Translations under genes and position numbers: made by a program
Part shown: one piece after another, positions 1 through 11,574 of the stretch
Layout: each line of letters opens with the position of its first letter
Position numbering within the stretch: position 1 is the stretch's first letter
The notes under the pieces: generated by a model
Told to the model about the DNA's origin: nothing
The model's input: only the letters and a program-made list of their open reading frames with translations
The model's database searches: none
DNA from: Lunularia cruciata
Lineage: Eukaryota; Streptophyta; Marchantiopsida; Lunulariales; Lunulariaceae
NCBI GenBank assembly: GCA_948567375.1
Contig: OX419758.1
Location: 43,715,001-43,779,000, forward strand
Reading direction: 5' to 3'
Length of the DNA: 64,000 bases

Positions 1-650
1 GGGTAGAGTGGCAACAACACTTCAACATGACAATCACCTATGTGGAAGGTAAGAAGCAACTTGCATATGCATTCACCCACATGCCAATGGCAAACAACTT
101 GGTGGTAGAGGTTATGATTAACCCTGAATTTTGGCCAAAGATTCTGGTTACTACAAAAATTGATCTACAGATTGTAGAAGCACAATCATCCATATGTGTC
201 ACCAGCACCCAAGGACTCACCTTTTGTGATGGCAGATTATGGATCCCAAATGTCCCAGAATTATGCACCACCATTCTAGCAAAATGTCATGATTTGGACA
301 TTGCAGGTCATGTCGGAGTGGACAAGACCTTGGATGCAGTCCAACACCATTACTATTGGCCCAAGATGAGCAATGATGTGATGGACTATGTGCACAGATG
401 CCTACTTTGTCAACAAAACAAAGCTTCTAATCAAGCTCATGCAGGGCTCCTTCAACCTCTCCCCACTTCAACGTTGGGAGTAGGTGAGTATGGATCTCGT
501 TTGTGAATTACCCAAGACCACCTCAAGGTTTGACTCTATTGTGGTCTTTGTGGACCGGCCCAACAAAATGATTCAATTTTCTTACAACAATTAAGTGAAT
601 GCATCCACCCAGGTCACTCCGTTCTACCTCAGTATGGTGATCATCCCTTT
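1..650 (+). pseudogene. Ty3/gypsy chromovirus copy A: RNase H end and integrase N-terminal part (broken)
   Basis: This is the 3' part of a polyprotein that enters from outside the window. The frame from 27 carries the RNase H tail (YVEGKKQLAYAFTHMP) and then the integrase zinc-binding domain, H2C2 type, with H..H followed by CLLCQQNK at about 290-420. The frame breaks after the DLVCELPKT-like stretch near 505. At about 540-600 the text runs from VFVDRPNKM straight to a segment typical of the far end of the core (about 592-650), so most of the DDE catalytic core is deleted. Bases 1-480 match 62464-62935 closely, so this is the same family as copy B. It cannot encode active integrase. Confidence 0.9.
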
Positions 651-1250
651 AGACCTTCTAACTTGATGAAGATCCATCCGGTGGCTACCAAGGTTGACAC
701 AGTCAACACATTTGGTTCTAGAATCCAACAAGGTGTAGAGAGCACCAAGCACAGATTACAGATTGCACAAAATCAATAGAAGAAGTATGTTGATGCACAT
801 CATAGGCACATGGAGTTCAATGTTGGGGATTAGGTGTCGCTATCGACAACCAACCTCACATTAGTTGGACCTTGTTTTATTGGGTCTTCCTCAATTCTTT
901 GTCGAGTTGGCGCTATGGCCTATCACCTCTAGCTACCACCATACATGAAGATCCATCCAATGTTCCATGTTTCCCTACTATGCAGATATGCTCCCCGATC
1001 AGGCCAATGTCATTCCACGCAAGACATTCGACCTTGTCGGACACTCATTGATGGCACGGAGGAATATGAAATGGAGTGTATTCTCCAAAAATGCATTCGT
1101 GGTACTTGCAATCCATGGGTGGACTATCTAGCACAGTGGAAAGGTTACCTCCTCTATGAAGCAACATGGGAGCCTACTGCTAATTTGACACGAGCATCAG
1201 TGTTGGTGTAAGCATTTGAGCAACAGATTCACAACAAGGATGTTGCATCT
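651..1250 (+). pseudogene. Chromovirus copy A: integrase C-terminus with chromodomain (broken)
   Basis: Reading on from the deleted core, scattered frames show the integrase C-terminal module and then, in an open stretch at 945-1211, MKIHPMFHVSLL followed by a chromodomain. The chromodomain has a conserved start (EYEMECIL), WVDYLAQWKGY and ATWEPTANL. A chromodomain at the integrase C-terminus defines chromoviruses, and in that group it is thought to direct integration to particular chromatin. Stops and frameshifts separate it from the part upstream. Family call is firm; activity is excluded. Confidence 0.9.
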
Positions 1251-1251
1251 T

Positions 1252-1264
1252 AAAAGGAGGGAAG
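1252..1264 (+). other. Polypurine tract of copy A
   Basis: AAAAGGAGGGAAG lies directly before the left end of the LTR. This is the expected place and make-up for the primer of plus-strand DNA synthesis in an LTR retrotransposon. The short spacer TC follows before the LTR terminus. Confidence 0.75.
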
Positions 1265-1266
1265 TC

Positions 1267-2005
1267 TATAATGCCAATAGCTAGCCATATAATCTTGATG
1301 TAAAATTTAGTTTGGTAGCATTTGGAATGATGTTATACATGATGGTCAAAATAGATCAGATAGAAGTATCACCAAAAGAGTACTTTTACTAATAGGGCAA
1401 AAACCAAAATAGACTTGAAAATCTTAGAACCAATAGCTAGACATATGATTTAAAGGTGAGAAATTAGTTTGGTAACATTTAAAAGGATGTTACACATGAT
1501 GGACTAAACAGATCAAAAAGAGGTATCACCAAAAAGGGACTTCTATTAATAGAGTGGGAACATAGATATGCTTGAAATCTTTGAAGGCAATTTTGGAGGC
1601 CTAAACGGATGAATTAGGCCTCAAAAATGTGCAAATTCCTCCCTCAACAAAGGATAAGTAGACCTTTCCTCCCCCTTGCTTTGTCTCATCGAGAGCTTTC
1701 CAACGGTACCTCACCCATGTGATTCTAAGATTCCTACATGAAGATTCCCTAAAAGATTTCCTCCGGTCAAAGCTTGTTTGACCAACCAGATAGGACCATG
1801 ACCAACATGTCACTCATCCAAGTAAGTAATCCAAGGGTGGAGCTTGCTGACATATCACTTATCTGTGTGCCTAATCCTATGGTGGAGCTTACTTGGAGGA
1901 GATCCTCTTTGTCTATATAGTAAAGAGAAGGTGCTCCTTTGGGGCATCGGATGATTGAGTGTGAAATCTGTGTTTTCTCTCTTCTCTTGTCCTTGAAGTA
2001 TTACA
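1267..2005 (+). repeat. 3' LTR of chromovirus copy A
   Basis: The LTR starts at TATAATGCC, a decayed form of the TGTAATACC seen in the other copies, and ends GAAGTATTACA. It is about 739 bp. It aligns along its length with 58230-58965, with 63617 onward, and on the other strand with 4876-5653, 49073-49684 and 50314-50956. The first about 310 bp consist of two tandem units (starting at 1274 and 1430, period 156), each with CCAATAGCTAG and a TATCACCAAAA core. Confidence 0.93.
1914..1920 (+). promoter_or_regulatory. TATA box of LTR promoter
   Basis: TATATAG sits about 85 bp before the right end of the LTR. The matching site (CTATATAA) occurs at the same place in the 5' LTR of copy B near 58875. 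It is the likely Pol II promoter of this family. Confidence 0.55.
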
Positions 2006-2907
2006 TTTGGGTAGCTAAGCTACCCTTGGACTACCACAAGCTTTGCCTCAATAGCCAATAACATAAGCTCAACCCAATCATAGTCCACTAGAGTAGACCT
2101 AGCCATCTCAATCTTCACTATGAGAATGTTCCAATGTACTACCCTCGGATGTTGGACAGGGATAAGAAGTAAACACAAAAGTTGGAAAAAAGGTCTAAAC
2201 ATAGTACAAGCACATTGCCTAGCTAGATATCTCTTGGTTGTCCTATCTCTTATAGGAAACCAATCCTCAACCAAATTCTATGGAACTATTTTCCTCCTTA
2301 ATGTGCTCACGGAAGGCAAATAAAATGCTCCTCTTATCATAGCAACGTCAAGCATTAAACATCTCCCTCTTACTCTACCGCTATGAGTCTCATGGTCCCA
2401 TGTGCTAGTAAACTTCTAACACAATGCAACCTATATTATATAAAATTCATGTCAATGTGACCCACCATACACCAAGTACTAGGATAACCAACCGTGCAAA
2501 CCAAGTATCATGAAAACCAACCTGCCCAAAACATGTGCCCCATGCAAACATGTTTTCATGGGTTGCACAACATTGTTGTTTTGTGTAGCACACGTGCATA
2601 GGGCACCCCTTGCATGTGTGAGCTGCACAAACTAACAAGTTTGCTTGGCATGATAAGATGGTTTATGCGGTGTGATGGGCAGGTCTGCACGGTGGGACAC
2701 AAAAAATCTAGGTTTTCATGGCAAAAATCCAAGAATTGAGATAGTCATTCATAAAATCCGTTCATTCAAAAACCAAGATACATATTGAAACAAGCAAGCA
2801 TGCTTACACAAGGCTTTGGATACTCAATTCTAAGAGAATCTTTAGTCCAAGTGCATCTAAGTCCTCTTCTCAAATCCTCTCCGTGGTATCTTTGATTGGA
2901 ACTTATC
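2006..2907. other. Intergenic, no gene recognised
   Basis: Several short frames occur on both strands but none resembles a known protein, and base composition is ordinary for the region. The direct flank of the copy A LTR starts here. No target duplication can be tested because the other end of copy A is outside the window. Confidence 0.6.
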
Positions 2908-3015
2908 TGTAACAATGTGGAGTTTATAGACAAGTTAGTCAAGGCTAACAAAGTAGAAAATAGGCTTAATTAACCTAAGATATTCTAGAAGTATCTTGGA
3001 AGCTACTTGGTATCT
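2908..3015 (+). repeat. Fragment related to the heat-element LTR at 63156
   Basis: TGTAACAATGTGGAGTTTA starts a stretch of about 100 bp that matches the left end of the LTR at 63156 (TGTAACAATATGGAGTTTA), including AAAGTAGA, then AATATTCTAGAAG-like and CTTGGAAGC-like text. The match fades near 3015 and no right end is visible. It is probably a truncated LTR of that second family, with one TTCTAGAA motif left. Confidence 0.6.
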
Positions 3016-3042
3016 TCCAATATTGGGTAATGTGCATACCAA

Positions 3043-3700
3043 GTGGCAACTGACCTCCTCTCTCCTGCCCCTGATTCTTCACAATTTCTAACCAAAGTTT
3101 CCCTTGATTCTTCCAATTTTTTCCAAAAACTCTTCCCTCTTCATGTCTCCTCCACCAATTATTTCCTCTTGTCTCTTCCTCCAATCAATCTAATCTTCCA
3201 ATCAATCTTCCTCCAATTACTCCTCCAATTACTTTCTCTCCTGATTACTATCACCTTGAGCTTGGACTCCCCTATCCCTTGATTACTATCACCAAATCCT
3301 CTTCCAAACATGATCTCTCTCAAACTCTATCAAGTCCTTGTAAATGACCTCTCATTTCTCTTTCCATTTCTCTTGAATGATCTCTCACTCTCAGAGTCTC
3401 TCAAGTCTCCTTAAATTGTAAATGATTTCTCCTTTCTTTTCCTGTTTCTTGATTCTTAAAACACAAATGATCTCTCACTTTCTCTTTTTGATTCTCAACA
3501 TGGCTCTTTCACTAAACACTCCTTCCTTCTTATTATCTTGTTCACTCCCTCTTTCCTTTACCTTTCAACAATTTTTATATTTGAAATTGAGTTTTATCTT
3601 ATATTGCATCTTGCTTCTACCAAAGTGTACCTTCCTTCCCAAACACTTCAACCACCAATGACCTCCTTCTCCTTCTTTCAAAAACCTTTTGAGGAACTTG
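3043..3700 (+). repeat. Pyrimidine-rich low-complexity tract
   Basis: Runs of CTCC, TTCC and TCTC dominate, with small direct repeats such as TTGATTACTATCACC and CAATTACT. It gives leucine/serine-rich open frames (3043-3282, 3422-3661) that reflect composition rather than coding. Confidence 0.6.
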
Positions 3701-3777
3701 ATAGTGATTCCATACAGCACTCCCATACAAAAAAAAGTGTGCATATATACTCATATACATTCTCACAAGAGAAAATT

Positions 3778-3910
3778 CTCATGCATTCCATGCAACTAGC
3801 ATTCTTGCATTCCATGTAAACTATCATGATCAAGCATTCCATGCAAACTAAATTCGCATTCTAAGCAAACTAGATTAGCATTCTCAAGCATTCCATGTAA
3901 ACTAGATTAG
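3778..3910 (+). repeat. Degenerate short tandem repeat
   Basis: The phrases GCATTCCATG and AAACTAGATTAGC or close variants recur five or six times at spacings of about 25-45 bp. This looks like local slippage or unequal exchange; no coding frame uses it. Confidence 0.6.
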
Positions 3911-4119
3911 CTTATGGTAAATAATAATGAGCATCCTATTTTTTGCATGCAATACTTGACTATAACTACAATATTTATTTATTTCAAAAATATCAAGGTC
4001 TTGTAACATATCATCAACTTGATTGCACAAAACCCAGAAATTTACATAGCAAGAGTTCTTGCTTCTTCCCTATTCTCTCCTTGATATTCATAAGTATGCT
4101 CCATTAAAAATTCTCCTTC

Positions 4120-4450
4120 ATTTTCAATGTCTTAATTGTAGTCTTTATCTACCCAATTTCATACATTTTTCATCAAAAATTACAAAGAATAATACATATA
4201 GTGTTCTATCTTAAGAGATGTGTATTTTTTTTGAATCATTTAATTGCACTCTTATTTCTTTGGGAGAATGTAATCTAGCTTTCAAAATTCCAATACAATG
4301 CTCATTCACCACTCTGGCCGAAGCAAGACATTTATTGAAAACTGACTTCTCTAAGATTCTAGCCTACTTAAAGTAAGGGACTAAATGTCTTGTGTGAATA
4401 TATCCAAAATCATCTAACAAGAATTTGTGCTTCTCAAAAGTGGCTTCCCT
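4120..4450 (-). pseudogene. PIF/Harbinger transposase relic (DDE superfamily 4)
   Basis: On the - strand from about 4446, one frame reads HKFLLDDFGYIHTRHLVPYF, a short stop, then FNKCLASARVVNEHCIGIL and KARLHSPKEIRVQLND. These are the conserved blocks of PIF/Harbinger nucleases: GDSGYP-like, then the FN...AR..VE.AFG.LK block with the last catalytic acid. Further on, CIILCNF matches the family's C.VLHNF block. Stops and frame changes show it is dead. No terminal repeats were identified. Confidence 0.75.
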
Positions 4451-4700
4451 TGAATTCAAATCTGATCATATATGAGACTTTTTCAAACATGCCTTATCAT
4501 GGCAAGAGCCAAGAATTCTTGCAATCACATCCCATTCCAAATCAATCCAACAAGATCCAATAAGTGATCTTGCATCACACAACAACACATCTCACAAAAC
4601 AACATAACTATAAGTCATAAAACAAAACACAATGACCATTCTCATTCTCATTGCTTGCAAAATGGATGATCCTTCTCCCATTTTGATACACTACTTGGCC

Positions 4701-4733
4701 ATAGAATAGAATAGAATTGGATAGAATAGAATC
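4701..4733 (+). repeat. TAGAA microsatellite
   Basis: About six imperfect copies of ATAGA/ATAGAAT lie in a row. Confidence 0.7.
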
Positions 4734-4870
4734 CTTGCTTGAAAAAGTATATCAAAATTCCATACTCTATCTCTATCAAAGCCAAAATATACTCCCATCC
4801 ACTGAACCCACACAACCAAGAAACCTTTTTTGGACAAAAAATAGAAGATATCCTTGACCTATCCTCTTGT

Positions 4871-5658
4871 CCAGGTGTAATCTTTTGAGGATAAGAGATC
4901 TGAAGAGAAACACATAGTTTCACACTCAACCTCCAATGCCCAAAGGAGCACCTTGATTGTGTTATATAGCAAAGAGGACTTCCTTGAAGGAAACTCCACC
5001 CTTGGATCATATACATGGATTGATGACATGTTAGCAATCTCTACCCTTAGATTAGTTTCATGCATGGATGACATGTTGTTTTTGATCCTTTCAGGTTGGT
5101 CAAACCCTCTCTGACTAGAGGGAATCTATAGGGAATCCTCTTATAGAAATCTCTAAATCACTTAGGTGAGGTACCACTAGAAAGCTCTTGATGAGACAAA
5201 CTTGAGGAAGGGAAGGCCAGCCTCAATAATATGCAGATTTCTCCCCAAATGGAGGAAAGTCTAGCCTTTCTTTTATTGGGGGAGGAATTTGCACATTTTG
5301 AGGCTTAATTCATCCGTTTAGGCCTCCAAAATTGGCTCTAAAGTTTCCAAGCTATTTTTGACTCCTACCCTATTAGTAGAAATCCTCTTTTGGTGACATT
5401 TCTATTTGATCTACCTAGCCCAGCATGTATAACATCCTTCCAGATATTACCAAGCCAATTTTCACCTCTGGATGATATGTCTAGCTTTTGGTATTACAAA
5501 TTTAAGCTATTTTTGGCTCCTGCTCTATTAGTAGAAGTACTCTTTTGGTGACACCTCTATCTGATCTACCTACCCTAGCATACATAACATCCTTCTAGAT
5601 GTTACCAAGCCAATTTTCAACTCTAGCTAATATATCCAGCTATTGGTATTACACCAGG
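4871..5658 (-). mobile_element. Solo LTR C of the chromovirus family, with target duplication CCAGG
   Basis: The LTR occupies 4876-5653 and reads on the - strand from TGTAATACCAATAGC to AAAGATTACA. It is flanked by CCAGG at 4871-4875 and CCAGG at 5654-5658, a perfect 5-bp target duplication. No internal element sequence, PBS or polypurine tract adjoins either end, so this is a solo LTR left by recombination between two LTRs. It has two copies of the LTR left-end unit; the inner copy still carries the full GGTATTACA terminus at 5490-5498. Confidence 0.93.
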
Positions 5659-8600
5659 CCATTTCACCTCCTTGTCCAAGGTGGCTATCATTGCAATTAT
5701 GACACATCTAGTGAATAAAACAATAGAAATTGTAGTAATCCCTCATAGGTTTAAGCCTCTTGCCACACTTACACCATTGCCTTGAAACCTATCCAAGGCA
5801 AGTGCAACTTAAATCTAAATAGGAGATTGGGACTTGTGTGAGGTAACAAGTGAAGTAATGAAAACTAGAGAAGAGTCCCAATATTATTTGTGAACCACAA
5901 ATCCTAGACATGAATAATAAAAGTCAATAGAATACTCAAGGTGACCTTGATAGGAGTCCCATGATATGCAATTTGTGAACAACAAATTCTTGTGGTGATG
6001 ATGATGGAGAGCAAACATGAGCTTTAGTGATAAGAAAGAGGTGACTGAGAAGCTGGAACTAATACTTGAGAAGAAAATCCTCGAGGAGAATCTAGAATTG
6101 ATACTTGAGATGAAAAATCGTTAAAAAGGAAAGATTAATAAGAAATTTAAATTATATTAATAGGAATATTATTTAAAAAATTAATGATAGTAGTAGGATC
6201 CTTATCAATGGGTCTTAATTAGCCACTAAGATTTTTGGCAGTATGCAAAATGCACCAGAACATTGTAAATATCTACAGGTCATGGTTTTGATTTCCCGTA
6301 ACATTTTTACAATCACTCCACTTATTTTTATAATCACTCCACTTAGGTGCTCCACTTATAAATCAATTTTCACTTCTTGATCTTGCTGCCTGTTAACTTT
6401 TTCCAAGTTACCCTTAAAAACTAACTTTCAAACCCCCTAGTATCTCAAAGCAAAGCAACAATCACAAGGAATGTAAGGTGCTAATTTTTGCTTTGATTTT
6501 TACTTGATGGTAGAATATTAATCTTGTGAGACAACATTCTGATTATTTCAGGACTTATTATATCATGCCTAGTCCATCAATACTCATGAGCAATAGTTCA
6601 ACTCAACATGTGAAAAGAGAAGGGGTTGTAGAGATTAACCAAGCTAATGGTAAATATATGATATGCAAAGTATATGGCATCTTCAAACATTTCCATATAA
6701 TCTATTGTCCACAGATATATATATAACATGCAAGTTATTCAATAAATATATTTGTGATATCATAAGGAAGATTCAACATTTGCTCAGGATGTCAATATAT
6801 TCAAGAAGATTGTGAAATCTGGTGGTAATACTACAATTAAGGAGATCCAAGCTTGCAATTTCTAACTATATAGATAAAGCGTAGGCACATTTAAAGCGTA
6901 TGGGATTGGGATATGATTATATCTATGCACTAAAGTTCTTTAATAAAGAGAAACTGATGACTGGATTATAAAAAATTGGTAGAGATTTTTCTAAATATCC
7001 AAACATTTAGCAAGGTACAAATTTTCAAAATAATTAATTTTTTGCATACTCTTACTTTTACTTTTTATATTTGGATGCTAAATTTAGAATCAAGATAGAT
7101 CTTAATGATTTACCATGCACAATTTATTGAATCTATATTGCTTTGCATATCATTTTACTTTAAATTCTAAAAAAAATTCCTATTATTGTATCACAATAAC
7201 CTAGACATATCATTAATTCTTTTTCTCCATGGATATTATATCATAAAAATGCAATGGACCATTGAATTTAGGTCTTTATGGAGTGCACTCCAATAGTAAA
7301 TAAGTTTATTAATTTTGAATTTTTGGGTGTTTTTTTATATATGGTATATTATGTGGAGATTTAGATCAAAACAGCTTATAAGCAACTAAAGATGAAAGTT
7401 GAAAATAATCCACAATGTACATTTATTGATTTATTTATTTATTATTATCATTATTTATATTTATATTCATATATATTTTTCATTCAAGATAATTCAGTCT
7501 AGAAATCCAAAAGATATAAGAACTGAAATGCTAAAAAAATTTTGCATGCAGAACCTTCATTTTTTCAAAAGATTTATCCTCACTAACATAAAATTCAATC
7601 TAGAATTTAGAAAATTTTATATTTAGTATTATGCACCATAAAGGAAATTGATATTATGTATTGAAAACCTTCTAGTATATCAATGGACATCTTTCATATG
7701 AGAATATAGTCTTCAATCTAAAAATTCCCAAAAAATAAAATATTAAATATTAAAGAGTAGAAATAGGAAGTAGCTGAAACGTATAAACCTCTACACTTAG
7801 AAAGTATAATTTTATTTTACAAGGATATAAATGTAAAAATAACCTAGCTTATACAAACTCCATGCTTGGTCAAAAACCATTTGCTATCTAGACTTTGAGT
7901 TCTTTAGAAGTTCAAAGCTATCATCCAAAGAACTTCTCTTATATTATTGATTTTGCTTCTGCATATTATTAAATCTTTTTTAAGTTCCCTACCATTAGTA
8001 AAAAAAGTAATTGACTTTGCGAGTTGAAGTTTTTAGTTTTTTATCTTCTATTAAGTACAAGTTAAAGGTAAATTATGCCATTTATTGTATATCTTGCACT
8101 TCCAAATATCCATATTACTCGCTTTAAATATTGAGAATTTTTTTGGAATGCCTTTTAACTTAAGCACCTTCAACTTCGGTTGTATTTGTATTTGATTGGA
8201 TTATAATTCTTTTTGAAATTATGTTGCAATCATCAAATATAGTTATCCACTAGATATCCATATTTGCAATCTAAAATGGGTTCTTGTTGAATCATTTTCT
8301 ACCACCACACATACCTCTCTGCCAATTTCTTGAATTGATCAATACAATCATGAAATCTTGATGGTTTTTCACTTGTATTTGATGATATGTCATATCATAA
8401 TTACACGTGTTTTTTCATATTAGAGAAATTTTGGCACATCTAAAGACTCTTTATTGCTAGGAGTACTTGAAGGCTATTTACAAAGATGGATATCAAATTT
8501 CTATATTCCTTCTTGGATTTTATGAGTATCATAAGAATAACTATAATTGATGGGATACAAATTAGCATCTTCTAAATCTAGCCAAAATAAAGGAAGTAAC

Positions 8601-9450
8601 AAAGAGTTATGGAAGATCATTGAGAAAATTCATTAATTGCTATCTAGTGACTGTCATTATGACCAATATTTTTTGAATAAAAAATCAAAAAGTAAGATGA
8701 TGAATATCACTCATTTTACTCCAAATTTAAGATTGAATTGAGGGTCCCCATTGTATGATTTCCATCCTAGATATATATGTCTTGAACGTAGTACCTAGTC
8801 TCAGTCCCAACCTCCTATATAGCGTACCTCAAAGCGTTTCTCTTTAGCATCATTTTCTAGACAGAATTATATCTGGTATAATTTTAAGGATAGGATTTTT
8901 TTCCTTTATAAAAATAGATAAATTTATAATATGTTAAGAGAGCTATTATTTCCTAAATAAAAATAAATTCCTTGGTATCCTCTTTATCCCTAAAATAAAT
9001 TTACAATTATGAATTTATTCTAGACTTTTATAATGTAGATCCTCAAGTTACATGGTAAATTGCTCTTCTCTTGAACTTTGAGCAAATTTAAATCATACAT
9101 CTCATCTAAAGGTAGGAAACAAATTATCTTTGTTAAACCTAGCGAAGGAGAGACTTATCAATGTTATATTTAGAAATCCCTTATTTCTTTTTATTATAAC
9201 TTAAAATTTTCTAAATTTCTTGATTGATTTAATTTTTATGTATCTCAATCTATAGGTTTAAATTTACACTTTTTTTCATGCTAGAAGTGTGCTAGAGAAA
9301 TAAAGAGATAAGCTCGGACTTTTGAGTCACATGGTTGGAACATTCGAGTTTTGAATAATGCATAGTGAAGTTATAAAAAATGGACTTAGGAAAATCCACA
9401 TTTTAGTGATTAGATAAATTGTAGCATGCAGGCACTAAGTACAATAAAAC
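5659..9450. other. AT-rich intergenic DNA, no gene recognised
   Basis: The stretch is strongly AT-rich with frequent stops in all frames. Open frames such as 6526-6726 and 7399-7626 have no recognisable domain. No LTR, transposase or RNA gene was identified here. Confidence 0.6.
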
Positions 9451-10200
9451 ATCACCATTTTATTTGAGACAAAGAGTGAAACAAGGACAGTAGCATCTTG
9501 CGGTGGTGCTCGAGAGAGAACCTAACTGCATATACTTTCCCCAAGAAAACAAAGAGGCCCAAATGGCCACGTAGTATACACCGAAAGAAAAAGAACAAAG
9601 AATAGTAGGCACCTATAAGTGCAAATTGGGACAACGAGCTCGAGGCCCGAAAAGCGGAAAAAGGGCGAAAAGCGAAAAAGACGGCGAAAAAGAGCGCAAG
9701 GCCAATGCCGATCTACGGCCCCAAAGCAAAACAAGGGGCCACCAAAGAGCAGATTCGAATGCTTAAGATCTTTATTACGTATTATATGTATTTACGTACG
9801 ATTACCTAATAATTGATTAGATTGATGATAGTGTATGTTGAAAGTCCACCACAGGCAGCCTCATGTGGTAAAATAAACTAATTCAAAATGTATTTAAACT
9901 TTAGGCATCAAATACACGCAGATATGGCATGAGGCACAACATATGCCACTTGGCATATCTGCACGACCATATTTCTGCATGCATGGGAGTGACTACATGG
10001 TAGAGACATTATTCTTGTGCATGGGTGTGAAAAAGTGAAAATAATATCGTATCTGAACAGAGTATGCTCGTTTGCCTTGAATCTTTACTTTATACTTTTA
10101 TTTGTATCTCATTGCAACATCAGCAATTTAGAATACGGACAAAATATTCTGCCAAACTGAAGTTAGATTAGATATAATATACAAATGTTACGTTGATTGA
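9451..10200. other. Intergenic, start of the GC-richer gene island
   Basis: Base composition shifts from AT-rich to mixed at about 9450. A purine-rich block with repeated GAAAA and GCGAAAAG lies at 9640-9700. Short overlapping frames on both strands have no known domain. Confidence 0.5.
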
Positions 10201-10210
10201 TTGTGTATCT

Positions 10211-10303
10211 TAAATGGACCTAGAGAGCGAAGCAGAACTATGGCTCCAAAGCCCGTTTGCTTGGCTTTGGACCCATAGTTCTGCTTCGCTTTTTAGCCAT
10301 TTA
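10211..10303. repeat. Foldback (inverted repeat) of about 93 bp
   Basis: Arms at 10226-10243 and 10273-10290 are perfect 18-bp complements (AGCGAAGCAGAACTATGG). After a 2x2 mismatch, CCAAAGCC at 10246-10253 pairs with GGCTTTGG at 10263-10270 around a 9-base loop. Outside an internal bulge, TAAATGG (10211) pairs with CCATTTA (10297). It may be a tiny MITE-like element or a transcribed hairpin; no gene adjoins it. Confidence 0.8.
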
Positions 10304-11574
10304 TGAAAGTTGGGGCTCGTACTCTCTATCCCCTTTTCCACTTCTTCGTGGTGGCTTGTATTCCTTTCTCGTTTACTTCGGGGTATACTATTGGTGCCTC
10401 TGATTCATATTGAATGCAAATTAAATGGACCACACCAGACCCAAGCGTCCAAACTTCTTCATTCTCTTTGGTAGATGGAATTCCCAACTATTGCATTAGT
10501 TGTCATAGTTGACGAGTTCGAAGAAATCCCTTTTAGCTCAAAGTGCCTGAAGTTGATCCCAAACATAAACAAATAAAGGAAGTTCGCATTGCTCCTGCGT
10601 ACTGGACGAAACTGTCATAGGTTGTTTTGTTATTACGTAAAAAGCGTCACCAACTCGCACAACAGAGGAATTTGAGCTCTTACTATCGGCAGCGGGTTTC
10701 TGTCACTTTACTGTGTTTCCAGGCGGTTGGACAGGGGCAGTAGGAGCTCCCGACAATGTCTAGACTCTTCCCTCCCATCTTCCATACATATCTTGGGAAG
10801 ATCTATAATATATACAGCTCAGGAAGATCTATATTATGCAGCTCAGGAGTAGGTTGTATGTTATTTTGGTTATTTTTAGGTTGCGTCTAGCCCCTCCCTC
10901 CCTCCCCATCTTCCGTGCGTCCCTTTTGGAATATCTATATCATTACCGTACAGGATTAAATCGTATGTTACTTTGGTTACTTTTACGTTGCATGTTACTT
11001 TGGTTATTTTTTATGCTATTTTGGTTATTTTTCCATGTATGACTTTGGCCCGTTGTTTCTCCTCGACTTTTATGCGTTTTTGCTTGGGCTTCTGGTTCGT
11101 TCTGCACTTCGGTGTCTTTCTGTACTCTCTACTTTCCTTTTGGAGTATTCCATTTGGTCCTCGGGCAGCGCAGAATTGAAGTTGAAGTATACACTATTCC
11201 GTTTACAAAGAGAAGCTGAAAACGTATTGTGAAACCAATAACCATTTAGCAAGAAGCAGGATCTCATCTGCTGTGCGACTCAGAGGTCGAGTGCTAACTC
11301 TCGGTCTCTTATAAAGGAGAACCGATTGTTCTTTCATTAGCTTCAAGTAAATTCTGTCGAGCACATGATCTCTCGGGCAATAGAATTTTATACTCCAGTA
11401 TACTTCAATTCCATTTTACTGTGAGAAAGTAAAATTTTAGAATCATGGTGGGAGAGCACAGCCGTAACGGCCCTTCAACTTGAAATTCCCACTCACACGA
11501 TTTGTTGAATCTCCGTCAGCTACGGCGAAAATGTTTCTCATCTGTTCCCCATGCTGTACATTTATCATGAAAAG
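10304..11574. other. Intergenic, no gene recognised
   Basis: Contains two nearly identical phrases around AGGAAGATCTATA near 10795-10840 and a run of TTACTTTGGTTA-like repeats at 10966-11040. Open frames 10836-11267 on both strands are short, hydrophobic by composition and unlike known proteins. Confidence 0.45.

Noticed and set aside
3043-3819. Leucine/serine-rich frames
   Set aside because: They follow from the CT-rich low-complexity sequence; no domain, no start context and no splice structure.
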